Source of the DNA: Iodobacter sp.
GTDB taxonomy: Bacteria; Pseudomonadota; Gammaproteobacteria; Burkholderiales; Chitinibacteraceae
Reading direction: 5' to 3'
NCBI RefSeq assembly: GCF_025352645.1
Contig: NZ_JANXSO010000036.1
Span: 1-55,655 of the forward strand
Length of the DNA stretch: 55,655 bases
Part shown: positions 47,390 to 55,655 of the stretch, piece by piece
Layout of the letters: every line of letters begins with the position of its first letter
Position numbering within the stretch: position 1 is the first letter of the stretch
The notes under the pieces: generated by a model
Databases searched by the model: none
What the model was told of the DNA's origin: nothing
Seen by the model: only the letters and a program-made list of their open reading frames with translations
Translations under genes and position numbers: made by a program

Positions 47390-48014
47390 ACTGAAATTCC
47401 TTTATATTGGTTGAGCCACGAATTCACCGTGTGAATTCGGATCCATATGATTTTAAAGATCACCTTGTCGCGCTTTACTTAAAGTTAATTCATCACTACG
47501 AATCTGCTAATAAATAAAATATGCGTACTAGGTGCTCCGAAGCCCATATATAAACACAGCGATTAATTTTGTTCTGCTGTAAAAATACCAAACCCTTATA
47601 AGTAAAAATACCAACAAAGAAAAAAGGCACTTATACTAAGGGATAAACCTTATTTTTAATAAACGAGCGCGCATATACAGGTTAAAAATAAAAAAATCTC
47701 ACAAATAAAACCAAATAAAAATTCAAAAATTACCAAGATATTAATAAAAAAATTTGATATGAAAATCAAGAAATACCCATAAAAAAATTAAAAATATTTT
47801 CATACCTGTAATGACAAATAGAAATAAAAAAAGCCGGTAAATTCATTTGGCATTTAAAATTGTGTTGGTAAATGATAAAACTCCGTCATTAAGCAAGAGC
47901 AGATGTTGTTGATCTGCAACATCTATTAGTCCAAAGTATGTAAAAAAACATCGTATAAGTGCTCCGCAATAAGTTTTTCAACATGATGCAAATCAGGATC
48001 GCTCTAACCGCTTA

Positions 48015-48068
48015 GGCGAAAGTGCAGCGATACACTAGGATCCCCGATAAAAACACTCGGAGATGACG
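48015..48068 (+). repeat. Dispersed intergenic repeat copy
   Basis: It begins GGCGAAAGTGCAG and ends GATCCCCGATAAAAACACTC then GGAGATGACG. The layout matches copies at 22188-22240 and 40405-40466; the CCCCGATAAAAACA block is identical to the 40 kb copy. Confidence 0.5.
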
Positions 48069-48208
48069 CTTTTTGGGCCGATCTAAAATGCAGCTTGCTA
48101 CTTAGCAAGCTCAAGAATTTGCCACCTAGCTACTACGCCCAAGCAAAAGCACACATGAAGGTCCAAGTTACCTTCTAGCCCAGCGTGCGCTACTTCTAAG
48201 CAAGCGCA

Positions 48209-48295
48209 ATGGCCGTTTTAAGCCCAGGACAAACCCATGCATCCAAAGACAACAAAGACCTACCTAATTATGCCTCTTGCTTAATCTCATTATAA
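48209..48295 (+). pseudogene. Remnant of an exported protein gene with the LPNYASC motif
   Basis: A 28-codon frame ends in QTHASKDNKDLPNYASCL then ISL and a stop. It resembles the truncated gene at the left edge (SAHAFQPDYKNLPDYVSC), both in DNA (CCTACCT(A/G)ATTATG, then CTCTTGCT) and in protein, with one codon deleted. No clear signal peptide precedes it, so it looks like a decayed fragment. It could also be a small peptide gene. Confidence 0.4.
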
Positions 48296-48300
48296 ATATC

Positions 48301-48360
48301 GTAGGGCGGGGGAAACCCGCGTATTTCTTCTGCATGGCTCGCGGGTTTCACCCGCCCTAC
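48301..48360. repeat. 60-bp REP-like hairpin
   Basis: The ends GTAGGGCGGG and CCCGCCCTAC are perfect complements, and inner arms (GAAACCCGCG / CGCGGGTTTC) extend the stem with a short central interruption. It belongs to the same GTAGGG(C/T)GGG type as the hairpin at 54974-55038. It is flanked by inverted copies of the LP(D/N)YASC coding fragment. Confidence 0.75.
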
Positions 48361-48397
48361 TCATTCAAAAACCACGTCCAACACTCAAGAAATCCAT

Positions 48398-48466
48398 CTA
48401 CACGAAGTTCATTGAGCAAGAGGCATAATCAGGAAGACCTAAGCTAAAGCTATAAATCAACGATAG
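48398..48466 (-). pseudogene. Fragment with the GLPDYASC motif, opposite strand
   Basis: A frame open for about 25 codons reads SFSLGLPDYASCSMNFV to a stop. Eighteen of twenty bases around GATTATGCCTCTTGCTC match the copy at the left window edge. It has no visible start and faces the copy at 48209-48295 across the 60-bp hairpin. It is too short to assign. Confidence 0.35.
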
Positions 48467-48584
48467 GCTGGCTAGCTATGCATCAACTCGTGATGAACTT
48501 GAAGCGCTTATAGAGAGGCCTAGTGTGCCAAGCTTTAAATGCACGGGATTTTTATTTTTTTACATAGCCCAAAAATAGCAGGCA

Positions 48585-48616
48585 AAAAAATGCCCACATC
48601 GCTGTGGGCATTTTTT
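48585..48616 (-). terminator. Terminator of gapA
   Basis: A 13-bp stem (AAAAAATGCCCAC / GTGGGCATTTTTT) with a 6-base loop lies 20 bp beyond the gapA stop codon, with a T run on the exit side. Confidence 0.88.
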
Positions 48617-48635
48617 CACAAGCAGTAATGGGCGC

Positions 48636-49652
48636 TTATTTTGCGTTCCACAAAGCCTTAGTGGTATCCAGCATACGGTTGGAGAAACCCCACTCGTTGT
48701 CGTACCAAGACAGCACTTTCACCAGCGTGCCACCAGACACTTTAGTGTGTGATGCATCGTAAGTGGAAGACGCTGGATCATGGTTAAAGTCGATCGATAC
48801 CAAAGGCAGGTCGCTGTAATTCAACACGCCCTTCATTACGCCTTCTGATGCTTCTTTCATGATTTGGTTGATTTCTTCAACTGTTGTTGCACGTGCAGCA
48901 GTGAAAGTCAGATCAACCAAAGACACATTGATCGTTGGCACGCGCACAGCAAAACCATCCAGCTTGCCTTTCAACTCTGGCAATACCAGTGCAACCGCAG
49001 CGGCAGCACCCGTTTTAGCAGGAATCATCGAATGCGTTGCTGAACGAGCACGACGTAGATCTTCGTGATACACATCAGTCAGAACTTGGTCATTGGTGTA
49101 GCTGTGGATGGTGGTCATCAAGCCAGAAACCAGACCGATTTTATCGTGCAATGGCTTAACCAGCGGCGCAAGACAGTTGGTTGTGCATGATGCATTTGAA
49201 ATCACGGTATCTGTGGATTTCAGTGTGTCATGGTTTACGCCGAATACGATGGTCGCGTCTACATCGCTGCCACCAGGAGCAGAGATGATGACTTTTTTCG
49301 CGCCAGCAGTAATGTGCGCAGAAGCTTTTGCTTTGCTAGCAAAAAAGCCAGTACATTCCATCACCACGTCTACGCCGATCTCTGCCCATGGCAGATCAGC
49401 CGGGTTACGCTGAGCGCAAACGCGAATTTTATCGCCGTTTACGATCATGAAATCGCCATCAACCGATACTTTGCCAGCAAACTTGCCGTGCACAGTATCG
49501 TATTGTGTCAGGTGAGCGTTGGTTTTAGCATCGCCCAGATCATTAATTGCCACAATTTGGAATTCATCAGTGCGGCCAGATTCATACAAAGCGCGTAGTA
49601 CATTGCGACCGATACGACCGTAGCCGTTAATTGCGATACGAATTGCTGCCAT
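48636..49652 (-). CDS. gapA: Glyceraldehyde-3-phosphate dehydrogenase, type I
   Basis: This 338-residue enzyme oxidises and phosphorylates glyceraldehyde-3-phosphate to 1,3-bisphosphoglycerate. The NAD-binding start [14 protein letters not shown], the active-site [12 protein letters not shown] (Cys near 154) and the closing [15 protein letters not shown] are all present. It uses the glyceraldehyde-3-phosphate made by the Entner-Doudoroff aldolase encoded next to it. GGAG nine bases before the ATG marks the start. No HexR-like palindrome was found in the 228 bp upstream, so control may differ from edd/zwf. Confidence 0.97.
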   Translation of the reverse strand: MAAIRIAINGYGRIGRNVLRALYESGRTDEFQIVAINDLGDAKTNAHLTQYDTVHGKFAGKVSVDGDFMIVNGDKIRVCAQRNPADLPWAEIGVDVVMECTGFFASKAKASAHITAGAKKVIISAPGGSDVDATIVFGVNHDTLKSTDTVISNASCTTNCLAPLVKPLHDKIGLVSGLMTTIHSYTNDQVLTDVYHEDLRRARSATHSMIPAKTGAAAAVALVLPELKGKLDGFAVRVPTINVSLVDLTFTAARATTVEEINQIMKEASEGVMKGVLNYSDLPLVSIDFNHDPASSTYDASHTKVSGGTLVKVLSWYDNEWGFSNRMLDTTKALWNAK

Positions 49653-49880
49653 TGCCTGGTGCTCCTCAGTGAGATCAGAAAAAGCGCTTACCTAGGGTAG
49701 GTAGGCATAAAAAATTGAATATAGAGCATAACCAACTGTCGTCTTGCTGACGATATGGCTATTCCCTATAAATAGTGAAATATTGATGCATATCTTAAGG
49801 CTGGCATATTTTTATGCCCACGCGAATTGAGCCATGCCATTACGCGTAGGTACAAAAGCCGTGCCCACCCTAAGTTTTAA

Positions 49881-50504
49881 TTATTTAGCCAATGCTGCTG
49901 CAGCGCGGGCCAAAGCGGTAATACCCGCCCAATCACCCGCTGCAACCATTTCCTTAGGGGCCAGCCACGAGCCGCCCACGCAGCCTACGTTTGGCAAGGC
50001 CAAGAGCTTAGGTGCAGATTCAAGGCTGACACCACCAGTTGGGCAGAATAAGATTTGTGGCAGCGGCCCACCGATGGCTTTAAGCATACCTAAGCTACCG
50101 GCTTGTTCAGCAGGGAATAATTTCAGCGCATCAAAGCCCTCTTCCAAAGCAGCAATCGCTTCAGAAGGCGTCATCACGCCTGGTAGTAATTCAATTTTTG
50201 CAGCACGAGCAGCAGCAGCTAGCTTAGGCGTAAGGCCTGGTGTTACGGCAAAAACTGCACCGGCCGCTTTCGCTTCAGCAAATTGCTCAGGACGCACCAC
50301 GGTACCCACACCCACAATAGCACCAGGCACATTATCAACAATCGCACGCACTGCAGCCAAAGCCGCTTCGGTACGTAAAGTCACTTCAAGAACACAGATA
50401 CCCCCCTCAACCAAGGCCTTGGCCAAGGGTACGGCGTGTTCTACTTTCTCGATGACCAAAACCGGCATCACCGGACAAGAGCGCATGATTTCGCGAATTT
50501 GCAT
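49881..50504 (-). CDS. eda: KDPG/KHG aldolase
   Basis: This 207-residue trimeric class I aldolase splits 2-keto-3-deoxy-6-phosphogluconate to pyruvate and glyceraldehyde-3-phosphate. The active-site Glu40 in LEVTLRT, Arg44 and the Schiff-base Lys128 in DALKLFPAEQ are intact, with PTGGV near the end binding phosphate. It lies 84 bp downstream of edd on the same strand, forming a likely edd-eda operon; a TGTAGTAAA half-site, like half of the HexR pattern, occurs in the gap. A long plus-strand frame over this gene is a shadow. Confidence 0.97.
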   Translation of the reverse strand: MQIREIMRSCPVMPVLVIEKVEHAVPLAKALVEGGICVLEVTLRTEAALAAVRAIVDNVPGAIVGVGTVVRPEQFAEAKAAGAVFAVTPGLTPKLAAAARAAKIELLPGVMTPSEAIAALEEGFDALKLFPAEQAGSLGMLKAIGGPLPQILFCPTGGVSLESAPKLLALPNVGCVGGSWLAPKEMVAAGDWAGITALARAAAALAK

Positions 50505-50588
50505 GGGTCGTTCTTCCTGTTCTGTAGTAAATGATGAAATGAGTAGGATGGGTTAAACGCAGCTCCCCCCATCCAACGTACAACTTAA

Positions 50589-52415
50589 TTAATGAGCCAA
50601 GCCCATACTGATCGCGCCTTCTTCTGCGCCGGTTGCTGCACCACGGAAAGTCGCGAACAACTCGCGCCCCATGCCATGTTCGTTCGCAGATAAATCTGCA
50701 GTATCCACGGTTCGAGCAGCCCATTCGGCCGCATCAACCAAGGCTTCAACCACGCCTGCATCGGCATCTAAGCGAATCATATCGCCGCTTCTCACCTTGC
50801 CAAGTGGCCCGCCGTTTAATACTTCGGGTGTCATATGAATCGCCGATGGCACCTTGCCCGATGCGCCCGACATGCGGCCATCGGTAACCAGCGCCACTTT
50901 AAAGCCACGATCTTGCAATAGGCCCAATACTGGGGTGAGCTTATGCAGCTCGGGCATGCCATTAGCACGCGGCCCTTGGAAGCGCAGCACCACCACAAAA
51001 TCTTTCTCTAACTCGCCACGCTTAAATGCGGCCAGCACATCGTCTTGATCATTAAACACAATGGCAGGGGCAAGCACGCTGCGGTTTTCTGGCTTAACAG
51101 CCGAAATTTTAATCACGGAGCGACCTAAATTACCGGCGAGGAGACGTAAACCACCATCGGCGCTAAATGGATTAGTGGCGTGACGAACCACATTGTCATC
51201 CACTGGCTCGGTAGGTGCAGCACGCCATACCGCCTTGCCCTCTTCGCCAAGGAAAGGCTCATTGGCGTAAGGGCGCAGGCTCTTGCCTGCTACGGTCAGC
51301 ACGTCTTCGTGCATTAAACCTGCATCCAGCAGCTCGCGAATCAAAAACCCCATCCCACCAGCGGCATGGAAGTGATTTACATCTGCCGAGCCATTGGGAT
51401 AAATTTTGGCGAGCAGCGGAATAATCGCCGACAAATCATCAAAATCTGTCCAATCAATAATAATGCCCGCAGCGCGCGCAATAGCGATTAAATGGATAGT
51501 GTGATTGGTTGAGCCGCCGGTTGCCATCAGGCCAACAATACCGTTCACAATGCATTTTTCATCGACCACTTTACCTACAGGGGTAAACTCATCGCCCTTA
51601 TACGTAATGGCAATCGCACGTTGTGCTGCCGCAACAGTCAAGGCATCACGCAGCGGTGTATTTGGGTTTACAAAGGCCGCACCTGGCAAGTGCAAGCCCA
51701 TCACTTCCATCAACATTTGATTAGAATTGGCCGTACCAAAAAAGGTGCAAGTACCCGCACCGTGGTAAGAGCCTTCTTCTGAAGCTAATAATTCTTCACG
51801 GCCACATTTACCTTCGGCAAATAATTGGCGCGCCTTGGCTTTTTCACTATTAGCAATGCCAGAAGTCATTGGCCCAGCGGGAACAAACACCGTTGGCAAA
51901 TGACCAAACTGCAGAGCACCAATCAATAAGCCCGGTACAATCTTGTCACAAACGCCTAAGCAAACTACGCTATCAAACACATTGTGCGATAGGCCAATTG
52001 CGGTAGACATTGCGATCACATCGCGGCTAAATAAGCTCAGCTCCATACCCGGCTGGCCTTGGGTTACCCCATCACACATTGCAGGTACGCCACCCGCAAA
52101 TTGTGCAGTTGCACCCGCTTGGCGAACAGCTTCTTTAATCAGAGCAGGGAAAGTTTCAAAGGGTTGGTGTGCCGACAGCATGTCATTGTATGCAGAGACA
52201 ATTCCCAAATTAGGTTGACGCATTTCGCGCATCATAATTTTGTCGTTTTCTGGCGCAGCAGCCCAAGCATGAGCCTGATTTGTACAGGCTAAACCTTTAC
52301 GCGATGGCTCCTTACTCGCAGCCAACTCAAGGCGGGCTAAATAACGTGAACGAGGCCCTTGGCTTCTTGCAATAATACGGGCGGTGACTTCAGCAAGCTT
52401 GGGATGAACAGACAT
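50589..52415 (-). CDS. edd: 6-phosphogluconate dehydratase
   Basis: This 608-residue enzyme dehydrates 6-phosphogluconate to KDPG, the committed Entner-Doudoroff step. It belongs to the IlvD/Edd [4Fe-4S] dehydratases: [17 protein letters not shown] at the N-terminus, [30 protein letters not shown]-type sequence, the cluster cysteine region [12 protein letters not shown] (about 155) and [14 protein letters not shown], then [18 protein letters not shown] near the C-terminus. The length matches E. coli Edd (603). It is divergent from zwf across a 335-bp region containing HexR-like operators, one close to each gene. Confidence 0.97.
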   Translation of the reverse strand: MSVHPKLAEVTARIIARSQGPRSRYLARLELAASKEPSRKGLACTNQAHAWAAAPENDKIMMREMRQPNLGIVSAYNDMLSAHQPFETFPALIKEAVRQAGATAQFAGGVPAMCDGVTQGQPGMELSLFSRDVIAMSTAIGLSHNVFDSVVCLGVCDKIVPGLLIGALQFGHLPTVFVPAGPMTSGIANSEKAKARQLFAEGKCGREELLASEEGSYHGAGTCTFFGTANSNQMLMEVMGLHLPGAAFVNPNTPLRDALTVAAAQRAIAITYKGDEFTPVGKVVDEKCIVNGIVGLMATGGSTNHTIHLIAIARAAGIIIDWTDFDDLSAIIPLLAKIYPNGSADVNHFHAAGGMGFLIRELLDAGLMHEDVLTVAGKSLRPYANEPFLGEEGKAVWRAAPTEPVDDNVVRHATNPFSADGGLRLLAGNLGRSVIKISAVKPENRSVLAPAIVFNDQDDVLAAFKRGELEKDFVVVLRFQGPRANGMPELHKLTPVLGLLQDRGFKVALVTDGRMSGASGKVPSAIHMTPEVLNGGPLGKVRSGDMIRLDADAGVVEALVDAAEWAARTVDTADLSANEHGMGRELFATFRGAATGAEEGAISMGLAH

Positions 52416-52475
52416 AAACAGGGGCTCCGAGTTACGGCGGCATCACGACGCCACGTACATTTCTATAAAATTGAG

Positions 52476-52490
52476 CGTAGTTTTACTACA
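52476..52490 (-). promoter_or_regulatory. HexR-like operator upstream of edd
   Basis: On the minus strand this reads TGTAGTAAAACTACG, one base off the HexR pattern TGTARTNNNAYTACA known from gammaproteobacteria. It lies 61-75 bp upstream of the edd start and overlaps a plausible -35 element (TTGTAG), with TATAGA about 18 bp further on. Confidence 0.7.
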
Positions 52491-52645
52491 AAGCATCTAT
52501 AACTTCAACCGCATCGACTGGGAATTTCCATTTCGTTGCGTTGCATCAATAGTCAACATTTACACAGGGTTACCATTCTACGCTACGTGTTAACCCCCAT
52601 CATTAACAGCCCTTGGCGAATTTCGTTTGCGCCACTATTTAGCTG

Positions 52646-52660
52646 TGTAGTAAGATTACA
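52646..52660 (+). promoter_or_regulatory. HexR-like operator upstream of zwf
   Basis: TGTAGTAAGATTACA fits the HexR operator pattern TGTARTNNNAYTACA exactly. It overlaps a plausible zwf promoter: TTGCGC (52627-52632) and TAAGAT (52651-52656), 18 bp apart. Binding here would block RNA polymerase. hexR lies two genes downstream. Confidence 0.75.
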
Positions 52661-52750
52661 AAGTCTTACGCGCCAAGTAGGCTCAACTGTGTTTTGCAGA
52701 GCAGTTCTGCCAAGGGCCAAAAACCGACTCAAGTAAAAGGATTTTCGCGG

Positions 52751-54205
52751 ATGACTCAGATCGACGCTTTCGACATGGTGCTGTTCGGCGGCACTGGTGA
52801 CTTGGTAATGCGTAAGTTGCTACCGGCACTGTACCACCAACATCAAGAAGGCAATCTGCCGCAAGAAGGGCGCATTGTCTGTTTGGGCCGTAGTGTTCCT
52901 GATACCGCCGCTTACCTCAAAAAGGCGCATGCCCTAGCCACTGGCTACCTAGGTAAGCACTATAACGATGCCGATTGGGCCTCGTTTGCTGAGCGCATTG
53001 AATACCTGCAATTGGATGCCAATCATCCTGCAGAATTCACCAAGCTAGCCGATACGCTAAACGCCTTTCCAAAGCGTGTACGCGTGTTTTACCTCTCCAC
53101 CGCACCTGATCTATTTGCGCCTATTTCCAAAAGTCTGTCCGAAGTAGGCCTTGCCGCTGGCAATGCCCGCGTAGTGCTTGAAAAGCCATTAGGGCACGAT
53201 TTAGCCTCATCAAATAAAATTAATGATGAAGTCGGTGAATATTTCCAAGAACACCAAATTTATCGAATCGACCATTATTTGGGCAAAGAACCTGTCCAAA
53301 ACTTAATGGCACTGCGCTTTGCCAATACCCTGCTTGAGCCACTTTGGCGCAGAGAATGGATTCGCGACGTACAAATTACTGTAACCGAACAAGTTGGCGT
53401 TGAATCCCGCGCGGATTTCTACGACAAAACCGGTGCGCTGCGCGATATGGTGCAAAACCATCTCTTGCAACTGCTCACCATCGTTGCGATGGAGCCGCCA
53501 GCATCGATCGATGCCGATGCGGTTCGTGATGAAAAACTCAAAATTTTACGTGCCTTAAAACCGCTCTCTACCGAAGACGTCCACACCAAAGTAGTACGTG
53601 GTCAGTATCGTGCAGGGGCGGTGGCAAGCAAACCTGTGCCTGGTTATTTAGACGAGCCAGATGTGCCTGCTGGCTCCAAAACCGAAACCTTCGTTGCACT
53701 TAAGGCAGAGATTCAAACTTGGCGTTGGGCAGGTGTACCGTTTTATCTGCGTACCGGCAAACGCCTTTCTGAGCGTCTTGCTGAGATCGTGATTAACTTC
53801 CGTGAAGCACCACACTCCATTTATGGCCGTAGCGCCAGCACGCCTAATCGCTTAGTGATTCAGCTGCAACCCGATGAATCGGTTCGCTTGTATATGATGG
53901 CAAAAGAGCCTGGTAATCAAGGCCGCTTGCGTCCTGTGCATCTAGATATGGATTTTAAAGAAACCTTTAAGACCCGCAGCCCAGAAGCTTATGAGCGCCT
54001 GTTGCTAGATGTAATTCGTGGTGATCTATCATTGTTTGTACGCCGCGACGAGCAACGTGCGGCATGGCGCTGGGTGGAGCCTATTATTGACAACTGGGAA
54101 AGCAGCACAGATGGCCCTAAGCCATACACTGCAGGCACTTGGGGGCCAGCAGCATCTTCTGCCTTGCTATCCCGTGATGGCCTTTGCTGGCACGAAGAAG
54201 AGTAA
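52751..54205 (+). CDS. zwf: Glucose-6-phosphate dehydrogenase
   Basis: This 484-residue enzyme oxidises glucose-6-phosphate to 6-phosphogluconolactone, feeding the Entner-Doudoroff and pentose phosphate routes. Signature parts are the NAD(P)-binding VLFGGTGDLVMRKLLPALY (about 10), EKPLGHD, the active-site RIDHYLGKEPVQN (about 177) and the later FYLRTGKRL. The ATG at 52751 has AAGGA nine bases upstream; the open frame extends 57 bp further but without support. A short hairpin follows before pgl, so some uncoupling of the two genes is possible. Confidence 0.97.
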   Translation: MTQIDAFDMVLFGGTGDLVMRKLLPALYHQHQEGNLPQEGRIVCLGRSVPDTAAYLKKAHALATGYLGKHYNDADWASFAERIEYLQLDANHPAEFTKLADTLNAFPKRVRVFYLSTAPDLFAPISKSLSEVGLAAGNARVVLEKPLGHDLASSNKINDEVGEYFQEHQIYRIDHYLGKEPVQNLMALRFANTLLEPLWRREWIRDVQITVTEQVGVESRADFYDKTGALRDMVQNHLLQLLTIVAMEPPASIDADAVRDEKLKILRALKPLSTEDVHTKVVRGQYRAGAVASKPVPGYLDEPDVPAGSKTETFVALKAEIQTWRWAGVPFYLRTGKRLSERLAEIVINFREAPHSIYGRSASTPNRLVIQLQPDESVRLYMMAKEPGNQGRLRPVHLDMDFKETFKTRSPEAYERLLLDVIRGDLSLFVRRDEQRAAWRWVEPIIDNWESSTDGPKPYTAGTWGPAASSALLSRDGLCWHEEE

Positions 54206-54218
54206 ATAATGTAACAAG

Positions 54219-54245
54219 CGGGCCGGTTTTCTGGCCCGTTCTTTC
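54219..54245 (+). terminator. Hairpin between zwf and pgl (possible attenuating terminator)
   Basis: A stem CGGGCC / GGCCCG with an 8-base loop is followed by TTCTTTC. It lies 13 bp after the zwf stop and 28 bp before pgl. It may reduce downstream transcription rather than stop it, since pgl follows closely. Confidence 0.55.
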
Positions 54246-54266
54246 ATCATCATTAAAGGTAACTAC

Positions 54267-54968
54267 ATGTCGTCTCTGTCCTGGCAGGAATTTGTCTCAA
54301 AAGATGAACTGGATCTTCAATTGGCTGACTTTATCGCTCAAGCATTAAGCGCGGCCATTGCTGCACGTGGCCAGGCAGGGATTGCGGTATCTGGCGGTAG
54401 AACGCCAGCAGGCATGTTTAAAGCGCTGCGTGTGAAAGAGCTAGATTGGTCAAAAGTAACCATTACCTTGGCCGATGAGCGTTGGGTTGCCCCCGATCAC
54501 GCCGATAGTAATGAGCGCCTAACCCGCGAAAATTTACTGCAAGATAAAGCCGCTAACGCCACATTTATCTCACAAGTTTCCAGTGCCCCAACTGCCCATG
54601 AAGGGCAAGCCACGATTGAAGCTCGCCTTGCTGCCCTGCCCGCTCCGCTTGATGTATTGATTTTAGGCATGGGGGACGATGGCCATACCGCATCGCTTTT
54701 CCCTGCTGCAGCAGAGCTAGAAGCCGCCTGTACCTCAACAGCACGTTGCGCGGCAGTCACCCCGCCAGCCGCACCGCATCAGCGCATTACGCTGACACTG
54801 CCCACCTTGGCAGCAGCCCGCTCGGTAATCGTACATATCACGAGTGATAGTAAAAAAGCATTATTGCAAGACGCTTTACTTGAGCAAAAAGCCGAAACAG
54901 AGCTATTTCCTATCCGCCGTGTGCTGGATAAATGTTTGGGGCTCAAACAGGTATTTTGGGCCGCATAA
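54267..54968 (+). CDS. pgl: 6-phosphogluconolactonase
   Basis: This 233-residue enzyme hydrolyses 6-phosphogluconolactone to 6-phosphogluconate. It belongs to the DevB/NagB-like family: [15 protein letters not shown] (about 43), [19 protein letters not shown] (about 70) and [15 protein letters not shown] (about 131) with the catalytic-region His. AAGG seven bases before the ATG supports the start. It links zwf to edd in the pathway and is followed by a REP-like hairpin and then hexR. Confidence 0.96.
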   Translation: MSSLSWQEFVSKDELDLQLADFIAQALSAAIAARGQAGIAVSGGRTPAGMFKALRVKELDWSKVTITLADERWVAPDHADSNERLTRENLLQDKAANATFISQVSSAPTAHEGQATIEARLAALPAPLDVLILGMGDDGHTASLFPAAAELEAACTSTARCAAVTPPAAPHQRITLTLPTLAAARSVIVHITSDSKKALLQDALLEQKAETELFPIRRVLDKCLGLKQVFWAA

Positions 54969-54973
54969 GAGAT

Positions 54974-55038
54974 GTAGGGTGGGCATCCTTGCCCACGCGT
55001 TGATGTCAAAGTTCTGCGTGGGCGAATGCCCACCCTAC
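54974..55038. repeat. 65-bp REP-like hairpin between pgl and hexR
   Basis: The outer arms GTAGGGTGGGCAT and ATGCCCACCCTAC are perfect complements, with inner complementary arms (GCCCACGC / GCGTGGGC) around a short loop. It is of the same type as the 48301-48360 hairpin. Its end is only 14 bp before the hexR ATG, so in RNA it would fold next to the ribosome-binding region. Confidence 0.8.
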
Positions 55039-55052
55039 AGTGAGAAAAATAC

Positions 55053-55655
55053 ATGCTCGAACGTATCAAGGCCGCACTCGATAGCCTCAGCAAATCAGAA
55101 CGAAAAGTGGCTGAATTAGTCATTGAGCAACCTAATTTGGTTGCTAATGCCCCCATCGCCCAAATTGCCGAGTTGGCACTGGTTTCACAGCCCACCGTGA
55201 TTCGCTTTTGTCGTTCACTCAACTGCTCTGGCCTGCAAGATTTTAAATTGCGGCTCACTCGCAGCTTGGTCTCTGGCGTGCCTTATGTGCACTCCATGGT
55301 CAGCCGCGATGACTCTGCACACGATCTAGCACGCAAATTATTTGATAACAATATTTCGCATCTGCTCCGTTGCCGTAATGAGCTAGACACCGATGTGTTG
55401 GAACGTGCAATTACCATTATGTCGAATGCCAAAAAGATCGAAGTCTATGGTCAGGGGCAATCCGGCGCAGTGGCCATTGATGCACAAAACAAGTTTTTCC
55501 GCTTGGGCGTACCTACCGTTTCCTATACCGATCCGCATATGCACGGCATGAGCGCATCGATGCTTGGGCCAGGAGATGCGGTGGTTGCCGTATCAAACTC
55601 AGGCCGCACTTTAGATTTACTGCGTTCAGTAGAAATTGCCCGCGATGCAGGAGCC
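55053..55655 (+). CDS. hexR: HexR-type transcriptional regulator (RpiR family), cut by the window edge
   Basis: The frame is open for 201 codons to the window end. The N-terminal RpiR-type helix-turn-helix includes MLERIKAALDSLSKSERKVAE then IAQIAELALVSQPTVIRFCRSL (about 35-57). A SIS sugar-phosphate-binding domain follows from about residue 125 (VYGQGQSGAVAIDAQNKF and SNSGRTLDLL). HexR proteins sense KDPG and repress zwf, edd and related genes. Its position after zwf-pgl and the two matching operators in the edd/zwf gap support the name. The C-terminus is outside the window. The ribosome-binding site is weak and lies beside a large hairpin. Confidence 0.9.
   Translation, partial: MLERIKAALDSLSKSERKVAELVIEQPNLVANAPIAQIAELALVSQPTVIRFCRSLNCSGLQDFKLRLTRSLVSGVPYVHSMVSRDDSAHDLARKLFDNNISHLLRCRNELDTDVLERAITIMSNAKKIEVYGQGQSGAVAIDAQNKFFRLGVPTVSYTDPHMHGMSASMLGPGDAVVAVSNSGRTLDLLRSVEIARDAGA

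Larger units (their letters stand above)
47390..48300. other. AT-rich non-coding region upstream of the second porin gene
   Basis: No gene of usual size is visible. About 47640-47830 is very AT-rich with many A and T tracts. The right part carries one copy of a dispersed repeat (48015-48068) and a 28-codon fragment with the LPNYASC motif (48209-48295). The left end should hold the porin promoter. Confidence 0.5.

Noticed and set aside
49653-49880. HexR operator upstream of gapA
   Set aside because: No TGTARTNNNAYTACA-like palindrome is present in this gap. Only eda upstream carries a half-site.
49834-50556. Plus-strand open frame of 240 codons over eda
   Set aside because: It is antisense to eda, which has intact catalytic residues. 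The frame has Ala/Ser/Pro-rich composition typical of a shadow and no start signal.
1-55655. CRISPR array, prophage, rRNA operon or restriction-defence island
   Set aside because: No regularly spaced repeats, phage structural genes, rRNA or defence genes are visible. Repeats found are short palindromes scattered between core genes.

Overview
The window looks like chromosomal DNA of a motile, aerobic to facultative betaproteobacterium of the Neisseriales (Chromobacteriaceae-like; Iodobacter or Chromobacterium relatives are my best guess, from protein similarity as I remember it, not from a search). Reasons: the xseB-ispA-dxs order, betaproteobacterial-type porins, an Entner-Doudoroff cluster with a HexR-type regulator, chemoreceptors and flagellin, moderate GC content and Shine-Dalgarno-led genes throughout. 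Most of it is ordinary core chromosome. The accessory material is concentrated at the left edge (a transposase fragment, a broken secreted-protein gene and an unrecognised 519-codon gene), around the GlmS-like gene at 32-34 kb, and in the 1.2 kb non-coding stretch at 47.4-48.6 kb.

Layout. 0-2.4 kb: left-edge IS1595-like transposase fragment, truncated exported peptide gene, unrecognised protein, PsiF-repeat protein. 2.4-9.4 kb: patatin-type autotransporter-like phospholipase, glycerophosphodiesterase, solute-binding protein, tex and a small unknown gene. 9.4-16.6 kb: Dcu-type dicarboxylate transporter, a short divergent flagellin, and a hybrid histidine kinase followed by a receiver-GGDEF diguanylate cyclase. 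16.7-19.4 kb: L-amino-acid-oxidase-like flavoenzyme followed 10 bp later by a TRAP-type solute-binding protein. 19.7-27.7 kb: tag, a chemoreceptor, trhP (yegQ), two small DUF genes, a MocR-type regulator and an HD-GYP protein. 27.9-31.0 kb: the isoprenoid operon xseB-ispA-dxs. 31.3-35.8 kb: a GT14-like glycosyltransferase, a GlmS paralogue with a dead glutaminase domain, and a second chemoreceptor. 35.9-42.2 kb: a yqjD-yqjE-yqjK-like operon, nadC, a phosphomannomutase/phosphoglucomutase, a YheT hydrolase and ybiT. 43.0-47.4 kb: a PilZ-like protein, tRNA-Ser(UGA) and two paralogous porins. 48.6-55.7 kb: gapA, eda and edd on the minus strand, and zwf, pgl and hexR (cut by the window end) on the plus strand.

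How the genes work together. zwf, pgl, edd, eda and gapA take glucose-6-phosphate through the Entner-Doudoroff route to pyruvate and lower glycolysis. The divergent edd/zwf control region carries two palindromes that match the HexR operator pattern, and hexR lies just downstream of pgl, so the cluster probably regulates itself. The hybrid kinase and the GGDEF response regulator form a likely phosphorelay into cyclic-di-GMP; an HD-GYP protein and a PilZ-like protein elsewhere in the window could belong to the same signalling network.

The most unusual items are the GlmS-like protein, which has lost every glutaminase residue I checked but keeps the isomerase residues; the oxidase/TRAP-binding-protein pair; the degenerate orphan flagellin; three scattered copies of a coding motif for LP(D/N)YxSC; and several intergenic palindromic repeat families.
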